From: Pleodorina starrii
Lineage: Eukaryota; Chlorophyta; Chlorophyceae; Chlamydomonadales; Volvocaceae
Direction: 5' to 3'
Assembly (NCBI GenBank): GCA_030267565.1
Contig: BRXU01000004.1
Location: forward strand, 1,554,001 to 1,618,000
DNA length: 64,000 nt
The notes below the pieces were generated by a model. That model ran no database searches and had not been told where the DNA came from. It saw only the letters and a list, made by a program, of their open reading frames with translations. Shown here in pieces: positions 43,501-54,400 of the stretch (its first letter is position 1; the number at the start of each line of letters is the position of its first letter). A program made the translations under genes and the position numbers.

Positions 43501-46500
43501 CTCGGGCTCTCGAGGGCCCGAGCGACGAGGGGCCGGCGCCTGTGCGGTCAGGGCGCTGCCGCCGCCGCCGCCCCACCAACAGCAGCAGCAGGATCGCGTG
43601 CAGGGGCTCACCCCTCAGCTCTCAGCGCAACCCCAGCCGGCGCCGCACCCGCTCCGAAACCCAAGCCCCGCAGCAGTCCAGCCCCAACTCTTGCCCCCGG
43701 GCCCCCCCTGCTGCGTTGCCCATGTCGTGACGCAGCTCCCAGCCCAGCCCAGCAACACCCAGCCCAACCGAACCAAACCGAACCCAACCCAGCACACAAC
43801 CCCTCAAGAGGCCGCCGTTGCCCCCAACACACACCGGCCCCGAACATACCGACTACCTCTGAACCCAGAGCCCAGCCCGTTCCGCTCGACAGTACCGACC
43901 CACCGGGTCGCCGAGCTCCGGCTGATTACCGCCCCACCTCGCCAGCCTTCTGCACCCCCCGCCCCCCGCCAAACCCAGCCCCGCCTCCCGGCTATCTACC
44001 GCCTTCGTGCAACCCCGACCGTGTTGATTTGCTTGCTGTCATACCCCAGACCTCCGCCCAGCCCCAACCCCCCTTCTTTTTACCCCCCCCCCACACCCCA
44101 CCCCCACCTGTTGATCTCCGTGCGGATGGCCGGCACATCCAGCAGGTCGTCGCACAGACGGGCCAACACGGCGGCGTTGGACTCGGGCGGCATGTTGTGG
44201 AAGTCGGAGCGGAACAGGTGCCGCCGGGCGCGACGCCGCCGCAGCGACTGCGCCAGCAGCGGGGCGGCCTGCGGGCCAAGCCGGGCAGGGGGAGCGGGCC
44301 ACGGACCGGGCTGGAAGGGGCGGGCGGGCGAGGCCGGGGCTGGGGCTGGGGTTGTGCCTCTGTATGTGTGCGGATGCAAGAGGGACTCTCCGCGGCACGG
44401 GCACCAGCACCGGCACCGCACGGCCACCCCTTCCCCCAACCATCACAGCCCCTTCCTGCGCTCGGCCAGGTCGTCTTTCGCGTCGCGCCGCCGCGACCAG
44501 GCGGGCGGCGGGCGGGCGCCCGGGTCCCGCACAGGGAGAGCTCCCTTCGGGCCCCGAAGGCACTCGCCCGGCCCGCGGGGTGCCTCCATTGGGGCGCACA
44601 TGGGGCTGCCCTCATCCCCCCTCCCCCTCCCCTCCCCCGCGCCGCCTGACCCACCACTGCGGTCGCCCGGCCGGGAGAGTCAGCAAGGCCCTCTACCCTC
44701 CCTCCCTTCCCTTGCCGCCAGCCACTGGACCCATTCCTCCCCCCCCCCACACACACCCACCATCACTGCTTTACACTCGGCCCTCCCGCCGCGCGCAAAA
44801 AGCGACGTCGTTCCTCTCCCTCTCCCCCTCCCTTCCTCTCTCCCTCTCTGGGCTGTCCTACTTCACTCCCGCCCTCCCCCCTCTGCCTCCCTCCTTCCCC
44901 GCCGCCACGAGAGCAGCCGGCACTCACGTAGCTGGACCCGGCGGGCCGTCGGCTCCCATTCGCGCGCGTCTCCCACTGTATCGTGTAATTTGGGTCGTCC
45001 TGCACCTCCGCCGGCGCTGATGCCGCGCCCGATTCCAACTTCACGGCCGGCACGAGCCCGCCGACCTGGCGGCTGCCCCCGGCCGGGGGCTCGCCGCCTC
45101 CACCCGCGCTGCCACCCGCGTTGCCGCCAGCGCCACCCTCTCGCTTCACGGTCGGCCGCTGCAGCTGGCCGCCGTCCGTCGGCGGCTTCGCCGCCGGTAG
45201 CACCTGCGCCCTGTGCAGGTGCAGCGCAACGGCAGACAGGCACGCAGGCGAAGCGCAAGCGGCAGGGGGAGGGGGGGCGGGAGAGGAAAGTGCGCCGATC
45301 AGGGCAAGGCAAAGGAGGGCGGAGGCGGGGCGGTAGAGCCATTCTGCGCAGCGCAGGGGAGGAGTTATTACTACTCGCGCCGCATCGCGCACCAGCGGCG
45401 CAAAAACGCCCCTGGGTGCCGCAACTTTCGCCGCGGCGCGGCGCAGCGCAGGCCGTGGCGTGACGCCACACGGCGACCGGGACCCCACCCACCCGCAACC
45501 CCCCCAGAAGTTGCCCCCGTTCCCTTCCCCCACGCACCTGTGCTTGGCGAGCACCTTCTCTCCCGTCAGCTCCAACCACTCCCACACAAACTCCGGCCAC
45601 GTCACCTGCGGCCAGCGGTAGCAGCAGCAGCTGAAGCAGTAGCGGTAACGGCGGCAGCACCGCAGGCGAGCGAGTGCCGCGCAACGCCCAAGACTGGGAG
45701 CATGCATGTTCATGCCTCCACCTGTCCGCAAGTGGACAAGTGGAGAGACTCCCTTCGCAGGCGGCAGCGCAAGCGGGCCCATCGCTTGTGCTGCCCCCTG
45801 CGAGCATCGCGATGGGCACCCATCGCGCGCCTGGGCGCCCACAGACCCAGTCCCCCCAGTCGCCCAACTGCCTGCGACACTTCGCCCGCCGGCACTTCCG
45901 CCGCACCACCCCCACCCCCACCACCCCCACCCAGCGCCGCCAGTGCGGCTGCTGCTCCTCCTGCGGACAGCCCCGGGACCTGCCTGGTCCAGGTGCTCCA
46001 GGTCCAGGCGGCGGCGACGGCGCGCGGCCGACGTCTCATGGCTGGCCAGCGTCCGCAGCACGCACACGTGCAGCTCGTCCAGCAGGCGGCCGGGCCGCCC
46101 CGAGCACATGGCCACGCAAATGTCCTGCGGCGGCGGAAAGGCAGGATGAGACCGCAGCGGCGGAGCGGAGGCAGAGGACGTTGGCTAGAGGAAAGGAAAG
46201 GTGACAGGCTGGCACCGGAAGAAGGAGCACTGGGGCGAGCGGCGCGGCGGCAGGCGTGGGCGGGCTGCTCGCTTGCGGCGGGCCGGCCTTGGCCCGTAGC
46301 GGGCGGATATGTGCCGTACACCCCGGGCGCGGGGGTATCGCTGAGAAGGCGCAGGACGGCCCCGTCCGGATGCACAGTTTGGCGCGCAAGTCCCGGCGGG
46401 TCGTTTTGACAACGCGACTGGACAACGGACGCCGCCTCACCGAGAGGGAGAAAGGGCTGAGTTTGAGTTGCCAGGAGAAGGACCGCAGGATGTTGTAGGC

Positions 46501-46983
46501 AGCGACGATGTCGGCAAACGCGAGGCCGGAAACCTGAAGGTCGGCGACGCCCCCCGCCTGCTGGATGGTCACCGTGACCGGGGTGTCGGGATTGATTTGT
46601 GCGTCTGGCGTCGGTGCGATGTCATCGTCCCAGCCGACAGGGCCCATTCGGTCAACGTCGAAGCTGTCTGACTCCTCTTCGAGCGGGGTCGCCGGCGGAT
46701 TGCTGCCTCTGGCTCCTGTATTGGACCGGCGACCACTGCCGCGTTCGCGACCCCGGCCCCGCCCACGACCGCGACCGCGACCCCGCCCACGGGCTCCCTC
46801 CGCGTTGAAGGCGTCCAAGTCATCGCTGTCACTGCTTGAGCTCAAGCTTCCATTGCTATTTAAAGACTGGTTATAGTTGGGGTTGCCGAGCTGAGCTGTT
46901 GGCCCTCGTTCCCGAAGCAACCGCCCGTGGCCTCCCTGCAAGCCATCTGGTACTCTATCGCGGCCAACGTCATCTAATGACAT
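28527..46983 (-). CDS. DDT-PHD-bromodomain chromatin protein, BPTF/NURF301-like, with three bromodomains
   Basis: Exons: 46983-46441, 46124-45984, 45605-45538, 45210-44928, 44268-44108, 43412-43310, 43187-43013, 42775-42541, 42146-42033, 41670-41631, 41222-40881, 40607-40435, 39998-39803, 39518-39317, 38940-38614, 38444-38360, 37890-37641, 37116-37015, 36742-36540, 36127-36015, 35468-35331, 34827-34578, 34094-33617, 33211-33131, 32489-31829, 31287-31007, 30779-30093, 29694-29418, 29329-29145, 28952-28527. All phases agree, giving about 2,439 residues. Order: GR-rich N-terminus; DDT domain (about 160-250; LLDELHVCVLRTLASHE, VTWPEFVWEWLEL); PHD (about 440-485; NTENCVLCGVGGSLICCDRC); WHIM-like segment (736-793; ETPEQLAPRFLELEAAIR); Cys-rich finger (about 1340-1420); second PHD (about 1560-1612; DIMCCDTCEGWFHTRCC); bromodomains near 1885-1985, 2115-2215 and 2265-2345, each keeping the acetyl-lysine-binding Asn (SNCRR, SNCRRYN, ENCRTYN). 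BPTF-type proteins read H3K4me3 and acetyl-lysine for ISWI remodellers. Exon 2 seems to use a GC donor; the 88-nt intron at 29417-29330 is uncertain. Confidence 0.85.
28976..29020 (-). repeat. Family D intron-end repeat with telomere-like motifs
   Basis: The minus strand reads ACCCTAAAACCCTTAACCCT then AAAATATTCACTCTTCAACC and is followed after 23 nt of (CCCT)-rich tract by the acceptor of the last exon. CCCTAAAA is the Chlamydomonas-type telomere unit. Confidence 0.6.
29821..29941. mobile_element. Foldback / MITE-like inverted repeat in an intron of the bromodomain gene
   Basis: Arms of about 53 nt are near-perfect reverse complements. The left arm starts CATACTACGACACACAGCCG and the right arm ends CGGCTGTGTGTAATAGTATG, separated by about 15 nt. 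The arms also contain internal GACCCAAAC/GACCCACCC repeats. It lies in the intron joining the two halves of the second bromodomain (30092-29695). No transposase or clear target duplication is visible. Confidence 0.8.
30935..30955 (+). repeat. Interstitial telomere-like repeat
   Basis: GGTTTAGGGTTTTAGGGTTTT contains about two and a half TTTTAGGG-type units, in the intron at 31006-30780. Similar CCCTAAAACCC words occur in introns near 52060 and 55890. Confidence 0.55.
34516..34548 (+). repeat. Family B repeat, inverted copy next to a 5' splice site
   Basis: The plus strand reads CGTTCACGGGCTCCGGCCTA then TACGTGGACACCC. It is antisense to the host gene and ends 29 nt from the donor at 34577, the mirror image of the sense copies that sit next to acceptors. 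Confidence 0.7.
34874..35135 (+). repeat. 14-mer minisatellite (GACAGGGTGGGTTG)n
   Basis: About 18 tandem copies with only two point differences, all within the intron 35330-34828 of the chromatin gene. On the coding strand it is pyrimidine-rich (CAACCCACCCTGTC) and occupies the 3' half of the intron, close to the acceptor. Confidence 0.95.
37579..37614 (+). repeat. Family A repeat, inverted copy next to a 5' splice site
   Basis: The plus strand reads GCCGTCTCCTTCTCCGCTGC then GATATTTTCTTTTTAC. It is antisense to the host and ends 26 nt from the donor at 37640. Confidence 0.7.
38969..39035 (-). repeat. Family C intron-end repeat (chromatin gene, intron 38941-39316)
   Basis: The minus strand ends ATATAAAGGAGCATATCACT then CCCTG, about 28 nt before the acceptor. 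The module ATTGTTATATA is duplicated, and the outer end carries the CGTCCGCAGTGGCTCATT part shared with 21737-21787. Confidence 0.85.
40204..40281 (+). repeat. (CCCCT)n array downstream of exon 12
   Basis: About 15 tandem pentamers in the intron 40434-39999 of the chromatin gene. It is the reverse complement of the array at 40618-40788 on the other side of exon 12. Confidence 0.95.
40618..40788 (+). repeat. (GGGGA)n array upstream of exon 12
   Basis: About 33 tandem pentamers, with a few interruptions at the left end and one GAGGA variant, in the intron 40880-40608. On the coding strand it supplies the pyrimidine tract before exon 12. Confidence 0.95.
41249..41282 (-). repeat. Family C intron-end repeat (chromatin gene, intron 41630-41223)
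   Basis: The minus strand reads ATATAAAGGAGCATACCGGT then ATCACCCCCTGAA, with a 5-bp ACCGG-type insertion relative to the other copies. It ends 26 nt before the acceptor. Confidence 0.8.
42169..42204 (-). repeat. Family C intron-end repeat (chromatin gene, intron 42540-42147)
   Basis: The minus strand reads CTCATGTTTATATAAAGCAG then CATATCACTCCCTGA and ends 22 nt before the acceptor. Confidence 0.8.
43213..43248 (-). repeat. Family B intron-end repeat (chromatin gene, intron 43309-43188)
   Basis: The minus strand reads CTTCACGAGCTCCGGCCTAT then ACGTGGATAACCCC. It fills about a third of this 122-nt intron and ends 25 nt before the acceptor of the PHD exon. Confidence 0.8.
46145..46184 (-). 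repeat. Family A intron-end repeat (chromatin gene, intron 1)
   Basis: The minus strand reads GCCTCCGCTCCGCCGCTGCG then GTCTCATCCTG and ends about 20 nt before the acceptor of exon 2. It is diverged but keeps the CGCTGCGGT core. Confidence 0.5.
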
Positions 46984-49319
46984 TAGGACCGGGCTCGCTT
47001 TCGTAAGGAGGCGACACGGCCCATGCAATGTTAATTTGCGGTTGTCACACAGAAGTCATTTTAGGTTGTGATGCTTGGCCAAAGCTGCTACAAAATAGTG
47101 TACACAGACGCCAAGAAGCGCAACTCAGACAGCTGCCCGCGTGTACAGGTTTGGTCGTAAGGCCCGCAAAACGAAAATTGAACACTATAACCAGCCTGGT
47201 AAACTGCACCGGCTGCACGTGCAATGCGTTGCCGTTTGCCTCGTGTACAATGTTTTGCAACTCGCTCCCAAAATATTTGCACCGCGCGCACAGGTCGCAC
47301 ACGACTACAGCTGACGGGTACAGAGCACAGTGCACGAACGATGAAGGAAGCGCGTGATCATCGTGCAAGCTGTGCCTTCGCATGCGGGCCTATTTGTTGC
47401 CGGTAACGCGAAAAGGACTACAGCCTCACAGGTGGTGGGGTTTAGATGGGGTTGTCAGCGGCTGCCACGCCCCAGTGGACGGCGAGCAACTACCAGGGTG
47501 ATACATGTCTGGCAACGGGTGTCCGGTCCTGAACAGGCCTCCGATTTTACAAGCATTTCCAGGGCTTCGACAGCTTCCCATGCCTACATGGCGGCCTGCG
47601 GGCCCGATCCTAATACTGCGATGCTTAGGATAAAGCGTGGCTCGCTTCGACAGCTCCTCCCTCCCCCAGCATACCAGGGCTGGCAGAGGACGAGAGGAGG
47701 CGGCTCCCTGACCAAAGCCACCAAGGCACGCAACTCCCTATCACGCTATTGGAGAAAGCAACACCCTCTGGCGTGTGCAGCAGACGCGGTTCGTACCGCG
47801 CCGCACCAGCCGCACGCTTGCACTTGTTGGTTGGGTCGGGTCGTTCGCCCTGGTCGTCTCCGCTGCATTGCACGGCCAACTGGCCCGCTGGCTCTGCCCT
47901 TCCGATGGCGAGGGCCTGGGGCCCACCGCAACAACAACAACCAAACACATGTCGGCGTGAAGGGCGCATGAAAACACCGGACTGGGTCTCCTCGTCCGTG
48001 GAGGTGGGAAGCGCGCGGCAGGGGGGGGGCGGGGCGGGTTCCCTGCGGCAGACGGGGGCCCCCTGCCATGGCATCTTCTGAGTCCATCTTCTGAGTCCAT
48101 ACCTATCGTAAGCTGGGGTACAGTATGGATCTGAGGTAATAAAAATTGCCATCAGCGGAAGATGTCAGAAAAGAGACGAAGCATAATAGCGTTGTGGGGC
48201 GCCTGATGCAGCCGCAGAAGCGTCTCGGGGCGCAGTGCGTACTGTACACTTCCGAAAGATTCCAGCGTGCGAATCTTCCGGGGTTACGAGTAAAACTTTT
48301 GGCATCTGAAATAAAGGCCCTGAATTTGGAGTCTGCGGGTTTTGTTGAATTCTCCATATTATGTGAAAGACCAGTCTTCGAGTCTCGTCTTCGAGGCCAT
48401 GAGAGGCAATGAGCAAGGGCCGAATGCAGAGCGCTGCTCAAAAATATCAAATGATATTTTTTTCTATCGAGATGTGACATGACCAGCGCATAGATTTTCT
48501 TGCGGTGCGAACTTGCGCACGGTTGAGTAGGGTTGAGTTCACGGCGGCCGTTCGCCGGGAAACGTTTGTCTGCGACTTGACGCACTGCACTATTCATAGA
48601 TGGGTATGCGAAATTTAACACATTTAAAGCCTGCTTACCGTTACACTCCAACGTGCCGTGCTGCATCAGCGAGAGTCTCGACGCCGTTCGTGTAACGGGA
48701 CAAACGTCATGATTATTGAAGCAAATTTGAACGTAGTAAGCGACTAAGTAATTATTTCAACTTTCGTCATAGTCAAAAGCTTACCTATGAATATTGATTA
48801 CCCCCCTACCCTTCAGGTACGGCCGAATATGCACAAGATAATTTATAAATTTGGAATCCTACATGACATTTGCACCTCATTTTTTGCTTGTATAATACGT
48901 AGGTGCAGCTCCTTTCATTATGCTTCTGTAGGGCAAATTTCATAACGGTCCCGGATATCGTGGGGCACGCTTTACAGCGAACTGGCCGCCGGTTTTTACC
49001 TGTTCTTCTGCAACAACAAGCTAGACTTAAGATGGGATTTACCATCCAGCTGATAGTATGCTCCTTACACGGCGGCTGACGAATGGCAGCCGACACACCG
49101 ATGCGCGGTCGGCGACGCCGTCCAGGATTCAACCACAGGCGCGGCAATAATGTAATTCGGAGAGATGTCATCTTTCGTCTCAAATGTGTCGGAATTGTGG
49201 GTGAGTCGTGTGGGCCAGTCGTCATAACGGAGCACAGCCGGCGTCCAACAGCTCGCCGTTTGCTGGAGTTTTCACATCGAATTAATCTGCGGCTTAATAC
49301 ATGGCCATAATCTTCTGTC
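46984..49319. other. Divergent intergenic region between the chromatin and cyclase genes
   Basis: About 2.3 kb with a distinctly AT-richer part around 48100-49000 must contain both promoters and 5' UTRs. The longest ORFs (for example 187 codons on the minus strand at 48103-48666) show no known motif. No RNA gene or transposon was recognised. Confidence 0.5.
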
Positions 49320-51403
49320 ATGGTGCAGGGTTATGGTCACAGTCGGCGCTGCGACGTTAGTTGTGTGAGATGGGTGGGGCATGCCTGCCGGTCGGAGAAA
49401 AGGGCCGTCGTGCACAGCCTGCTGGTTACCATGGCACTCCTGATCCTGGCAACGATGGCGCATTCAAATTCAAGCGGCCCTGATGCGTCGACTCTCTCAA
49501 GCGTACAAGCTCTGGAAACTGCGCTCCGTGGGTGAGCTCCAGCCTCCTGATCGACCAATCCGCGCTGATTGGTGCCGCATACTGATAACCGCACATTTAT
49601 CGCGGTGATGCTGCTCGTCCAATCACGTCAAGACCGATTGAACTGCGACTCGCGCGAGCTCCTGCACCGTCCGCAACGCCCAGCGTCCCGCCCTCGCGAC
49701 ATTCGCAGGAGCGGCCTCGGGCCGCAGGGGCCGCATTGCGCGTGCCGGCTGGCAGCCGCGTCTGCAGTGCTCGCTGCTTACTTCGAAGCCGAGGCCGGGA
49801 GCGGAGCGGAGCCGTCGGGCGACCAGCAGGTGCGCGCGCTGCGCTGCTGCACGGCACGGGACTGAGCCCTGGCGGCTGCCGAGCCTGCACCACGCTCGGG
49901 AGGGACCGACTGAAGAGAGCCTGTCTGCTTGCCTGGGTGGGTGGCGGATGGTGGGTGGATGGTGGGTGCAACGGGCCGCTGTTCGCTAGATGCAGCGGCC
50001 GCGCCCTCCCGTAGCCCCATTCCGCCTCCCTCGACAGCCGCATGTGCCCTGAGGCGCCCGCCCCCTTACCCGCCACCTTTACACCCCCCGCCTCCTCCCG
50101 TAACTGTCCGCTCTCGGGAAAAAGCCGCTGCGGATCACCGCCAGTGGAGGACAACCCGCAGCCTGGGCGCGTGCGCACCTGCTGCCGTACACAGCCGCCG
50201 TCGCCGACGCCGCCGATCCAGGGCGGCCGCCGGTGCCGGCACCCGGAAGCGCTGCAAACTGCACGGCGACTGCGGCAGCAGGAGGTTGCAGCACAGGTAA
50301 CATGGAGGCACTGTTCACCAGCGCGGGCGGCTCGGCCTGGGGCGCCGGCGGATGCACCGCCCGCACCGTCCCTTGGGAGCAGCAGCAGCAGCAGTTTGGG
50401 GGCGGCAGCGGCTGCTGCGGCGGCTGCGGCTGCGGCGCGGCGGCTTCGTACTGGTCGGTCGTGCTCTCGACCGCGGAGGGCCCCGCCCTGCCCTCGGACC
50501 CCATCTTTGTGTCGTACATTGCGGTAAGAGTCAGCGGCGGCGGCGGCGGCGCCGACTACCGTGCATGGTGTCTGTCGGGGCGGGCACGGCATTCCATCTG
50601 GGCCGTGCCGCGCCAAGGGCCGCGCTCCCCTTCCCTTCCCTTCCCTTCCCTTTCCTTCCCGTGGGCTCCCGGTTGCCGCCTGCTGGAGCACACTGTAACA
50701 ATCTAACAAACACTACCACACCTCGCTTCCGGATCTGGACCCACGTCTGTGTGTGTGAGGGTACCTTGGGAGTGGGTTGGGCCGGGCGAGCTTCGCCGCT
50801 AGGGTGCAAGTGGGGCGCTAGGGGCCCTGCCTCGGGTGACGGGCGAGACGCCGAGACCGTGACCAGCTCACCTCCGTTTCGCATGCGCTTGCAACAACGC
50901 TTCTTGTGGGATGCTGGGTGCGCCTCAACCTCCGCCTCCACCTCCGCCTCTATCCCCACCTGGGCAGGGATTGTGTGGGGTGTGTGTGTGTGTGATGCGG
51001 TGGGGCTGCCAGCCGCTGTGCGCTGCCTCCCGGTGCCACCGCCCTTCCCGTCCCCGTACCGCCCCCTCAGTCGCAATTCTATGAACCGGGAAGGATCGAG
51101 TGCGACGGCCTGGAGGGGGAGTGCGTGTTGAACCAAGCTGGCGGCGGCACCAATAACAGCACCAGCGGCAGCACCAGCGGTAGCAACAGCGGCAGCAACA
51201 GCAACAGTAGCGTTGAGGGCACTAGCGGCAATCAGACCGGCGCCGGCGGCACACAGGTCAACGAGAGGCGGCACCGGCGCATCATGATGCAGCAGCAGCA
51301 GCAGCAGCGGCAGCGGCAGCGGCGGAGGCCGCGGCGGCAGCTTGGAGAAGAGGAGGAGGCGGCGGAGAAGGGGCCCTCAGCGCCAGCTCCTGTGGACGCC
51401 GCT

Positions 51404-51434
<31 letters not shown>

Positions 51435-54400
51435 TCCAACGCGACGAAACGGCGGCGCCGCCGCCGTCTGACGCCTGGGTCGTTGCTGGCGAGGAGGTGG
51501 GCGCGGCGTTTCAGTCTGGCTTGGGGCTCGATCTGACGAGCGTCGTACGGCGCGACAACGCCGTACAATGGAGCGACCTGCTGCTGCCGTACGAGTACAG
51601 CCTGTACCGTATGGGTGGCCGAGCGCCGGCGCTACCGCTTGGGATCAGCGCCAACCTGCTGTACTACAACCGTGCCGTACTGACATCGTACGGCGTGGAG
51701 CCGCCGCAGACCTGGCAGCAGCTGGTGGAGATCGCGACGCAGCTGGCGGGTCGGGTACGGGGCGGGCGGGCGGGCGGGCGGGCGGGCGGCCTTCTGTGAG
51801 TTGCTTCGGTTCACGCTTTCCAATGGGCATGCATGTGTGAGTGAGTGTGTTTGTGAGTGGGGGCCAGTCGGTAATGAGGGTCCACGCAACGGGTCGGGTG
51901 GCGCGAAGAGCGGGTGGCACGAACCCGCCCCCATGCGCCAGTGCCAGCACAAGCCAGCGCGCGCCAGCAGGCCCTCCCCCCCGGCAAGATCCTCTGCACC
52001 ACAACTCTCAGCGGCCACCGTATCTTTGGTTCTTCGCATCGTAACCGTAACTAGCCCGCCCTAAAACCCGCAGCACCCCCCATCCTCGGACCCACCCAAC
52101 CCTCGCACCACGCAGCGCCGGGACGGCGACGCCTGCCCTTTGTACGGCTTTTGCCTGGCGCCGCCGCCGCCGTCGCCGCCGCCGTCGCCACCTCGGCAGC
52201 CGCAGCCGCAGCCGCAACCACCAGCGCACAGCAACGTCACCTCCGCCTCCATCCCCACCTCCGCCTGCGGCGGCGGCGGCGGCGGCGGGCCCCCCGACAT
52301 GCTGCCCCTCCTCCTGGACATCTGGGCTTCCCTGGTGCAAACCGCCGGACCCCGCCAGGGGGTCTGGTTCACACAGGACGACGGCCTGCGGCCCTGGCTG
52401 TACGGCGCCGCGATGCGGGAGGCGCTGCGGATCGCGGCGGCGCTGCGCGCCGCCGGACCGCCGCCGGCGGCGGCGGCAGGAAACAGCTCCGGCGGCGGCG
52501 GCGGCGCCGCCAGCCATCTGGATCTGTTCCTGGAAGGCCGTTGCGCCTTTGCCTTGGCGCCGGGGCTGTCGGTGCTGAAGGCCCTGGCGGCGGCTGGCGC
52601 GGCGGCGGCGGCGCCGCCGGCGCTGTACGGCAACCTGGGCGCCGCGCCGCTGCCCGGCAGCGCCGTCACCTGGCGCCTCGCCACAGACTCTCTGGCGCCC
52701 TGCCAGCCGCTGACGTGTCCCTTCGCGGATGGCGCCGGCGGCGCCGGCGGCGCCGGCACGCTGGTCAACCGCGCGCAGTTCGTGTGGGTACCGGCGGCGG
52801 CGGTGGTGGCGGCGGGACGCAGGGAGGCGGCGCCGCCGGCGGCATCGGCGCGGCAGCTGCGGGCTTACTCGCTGTTTGCATCGCGGTTGGGCCGGGAGCA
52901 GGCAATGCGAGATGTGCTGGACTGGAGCTCAGGTGAGGGTCCGGGAGGGAGAGGTGGGGAGGGACTTCTTTGGTCGCTTACTTCGGGTTTCCGGTTTCCG
53001 GTTTCCGACTTTCGATTTCCGGTTTCCGGTTTCCGGTTTCGGGGTCGTATATATTGAGATGGGGGGCGGGATAGGTGAACAGGAGCGGGTGGTAGGGAGC
53101 TGGGAGGCGGCGAGCGAGAGAGACATCCTCCGGGCACCTTGTTGTGGGAGGGAAAGGGGAGGGGGAGTTGCAGCTCACGGCGTGTGATGCCGACGGATGC
53201 GGGGGCAGGGGGGCACCCGGGAGGGGTACCCGAGCTCCGGGGACCGCACGAACCACTAACCCCGGCCGTTTCTCGGCCCTGCCTCCCCTCCCCTCCCCCC
53301 TGGGCAGCAGCCGCCGACCCGTTCCGTCACTCCCAATTGGAGCTCGACCGCTGGGTGGTGGCGGGCTACAGCCGCGACGACGCCGCCGCCGCCCTGGCGG
53401 CGTACGGCAGAGTCATGTCGCTACGAAACTTCGCGCTGCCGCTTGCCGTACCTGGCGCGCCCACTTACCTCTCGGAGCTTAGGTCCCTGACGACGCGCTA
53501 TCTCGCCGAGGCCGACGCCGCCGCAGCGGCCGCCGCCGCCGCCGCGGCGTCGGCGTCGGCGTCGGCCTCGGTGGCGCCGGCGATGGACGCCGTGAGGGTG
53601 GCGGCGCTGACGACGGCCGCCGCCGACGTTGTGGCCGCCGCCTTCGCGCCCAATGAGGAATCCGCCGCCGCCAACCGGATGTCGTACATTCGCAGCCTTC
53701 GCACGTGGTCTCACCTACCGGACCCGCCAGCAGAGAACATGGTACGACATGCCGCACAACGCGGCCGCCGCCGCCGCCGCGGCCACCTCCCCGTGCCGCC
53801 GGGGCCTTGCGAGGCGCTCCCGGGGCCTTGCGGGCCTTCCTGGCGATCGCTTCTGCCGTACCGGGACTGGAACCCTTACCCTCACCCTCACCCTCACCCT
53901 TGCCCTTACCCTTACCCTTACCCTCCCTCTCTCCCTCCCTTCCTCCCTCTTCTCCCCTCTCCGCCCCCCCTTGCGGCAGCTCCCGGGCGCTCGCGTGTGG
54001 GGCCCCCAGGAGGCCTCCTCCGCGGATGCCCAGCACCGACACGTGAGCCTGGCGGGGTGGGCTCTGGCGGCGGTGGCGCTGCTCGGCGGCTTCCTGGCGC
54101 TCAGCGTGGGCGCCTCCGTCACCAACCTGGTGGCCAAGTGCATGCGACACGACTGGGACCAGACGGCGGTGTGGGCCGGCACGGTGGCGCCACCGGCGCC
54201 GTCAGCCGACCTGACCCTCCTGTTGAGCGATATTGAGGTGGGATGTGGGGCGTGTGTGTGGCGTTTGTGGTGCTGATGTTTGTGTTTGTGTTTGTGTTTG
54301 TGTTTGTGTTTGTGTTTGTGTTTGTGTTTGTGTTTGTGTTTGTGTTTGGTACTCTATCGGCTGACTTCCGCTAAAGCTGCTGATGCAACAAGCAGGGCAC

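Noticed and set aside
48103..48666. 187-codon minus-strand ORF in the AT-richer intergenic region
   Set aside because: Codon use and composition are not gene-like for this genome, and no domain is recognisable.
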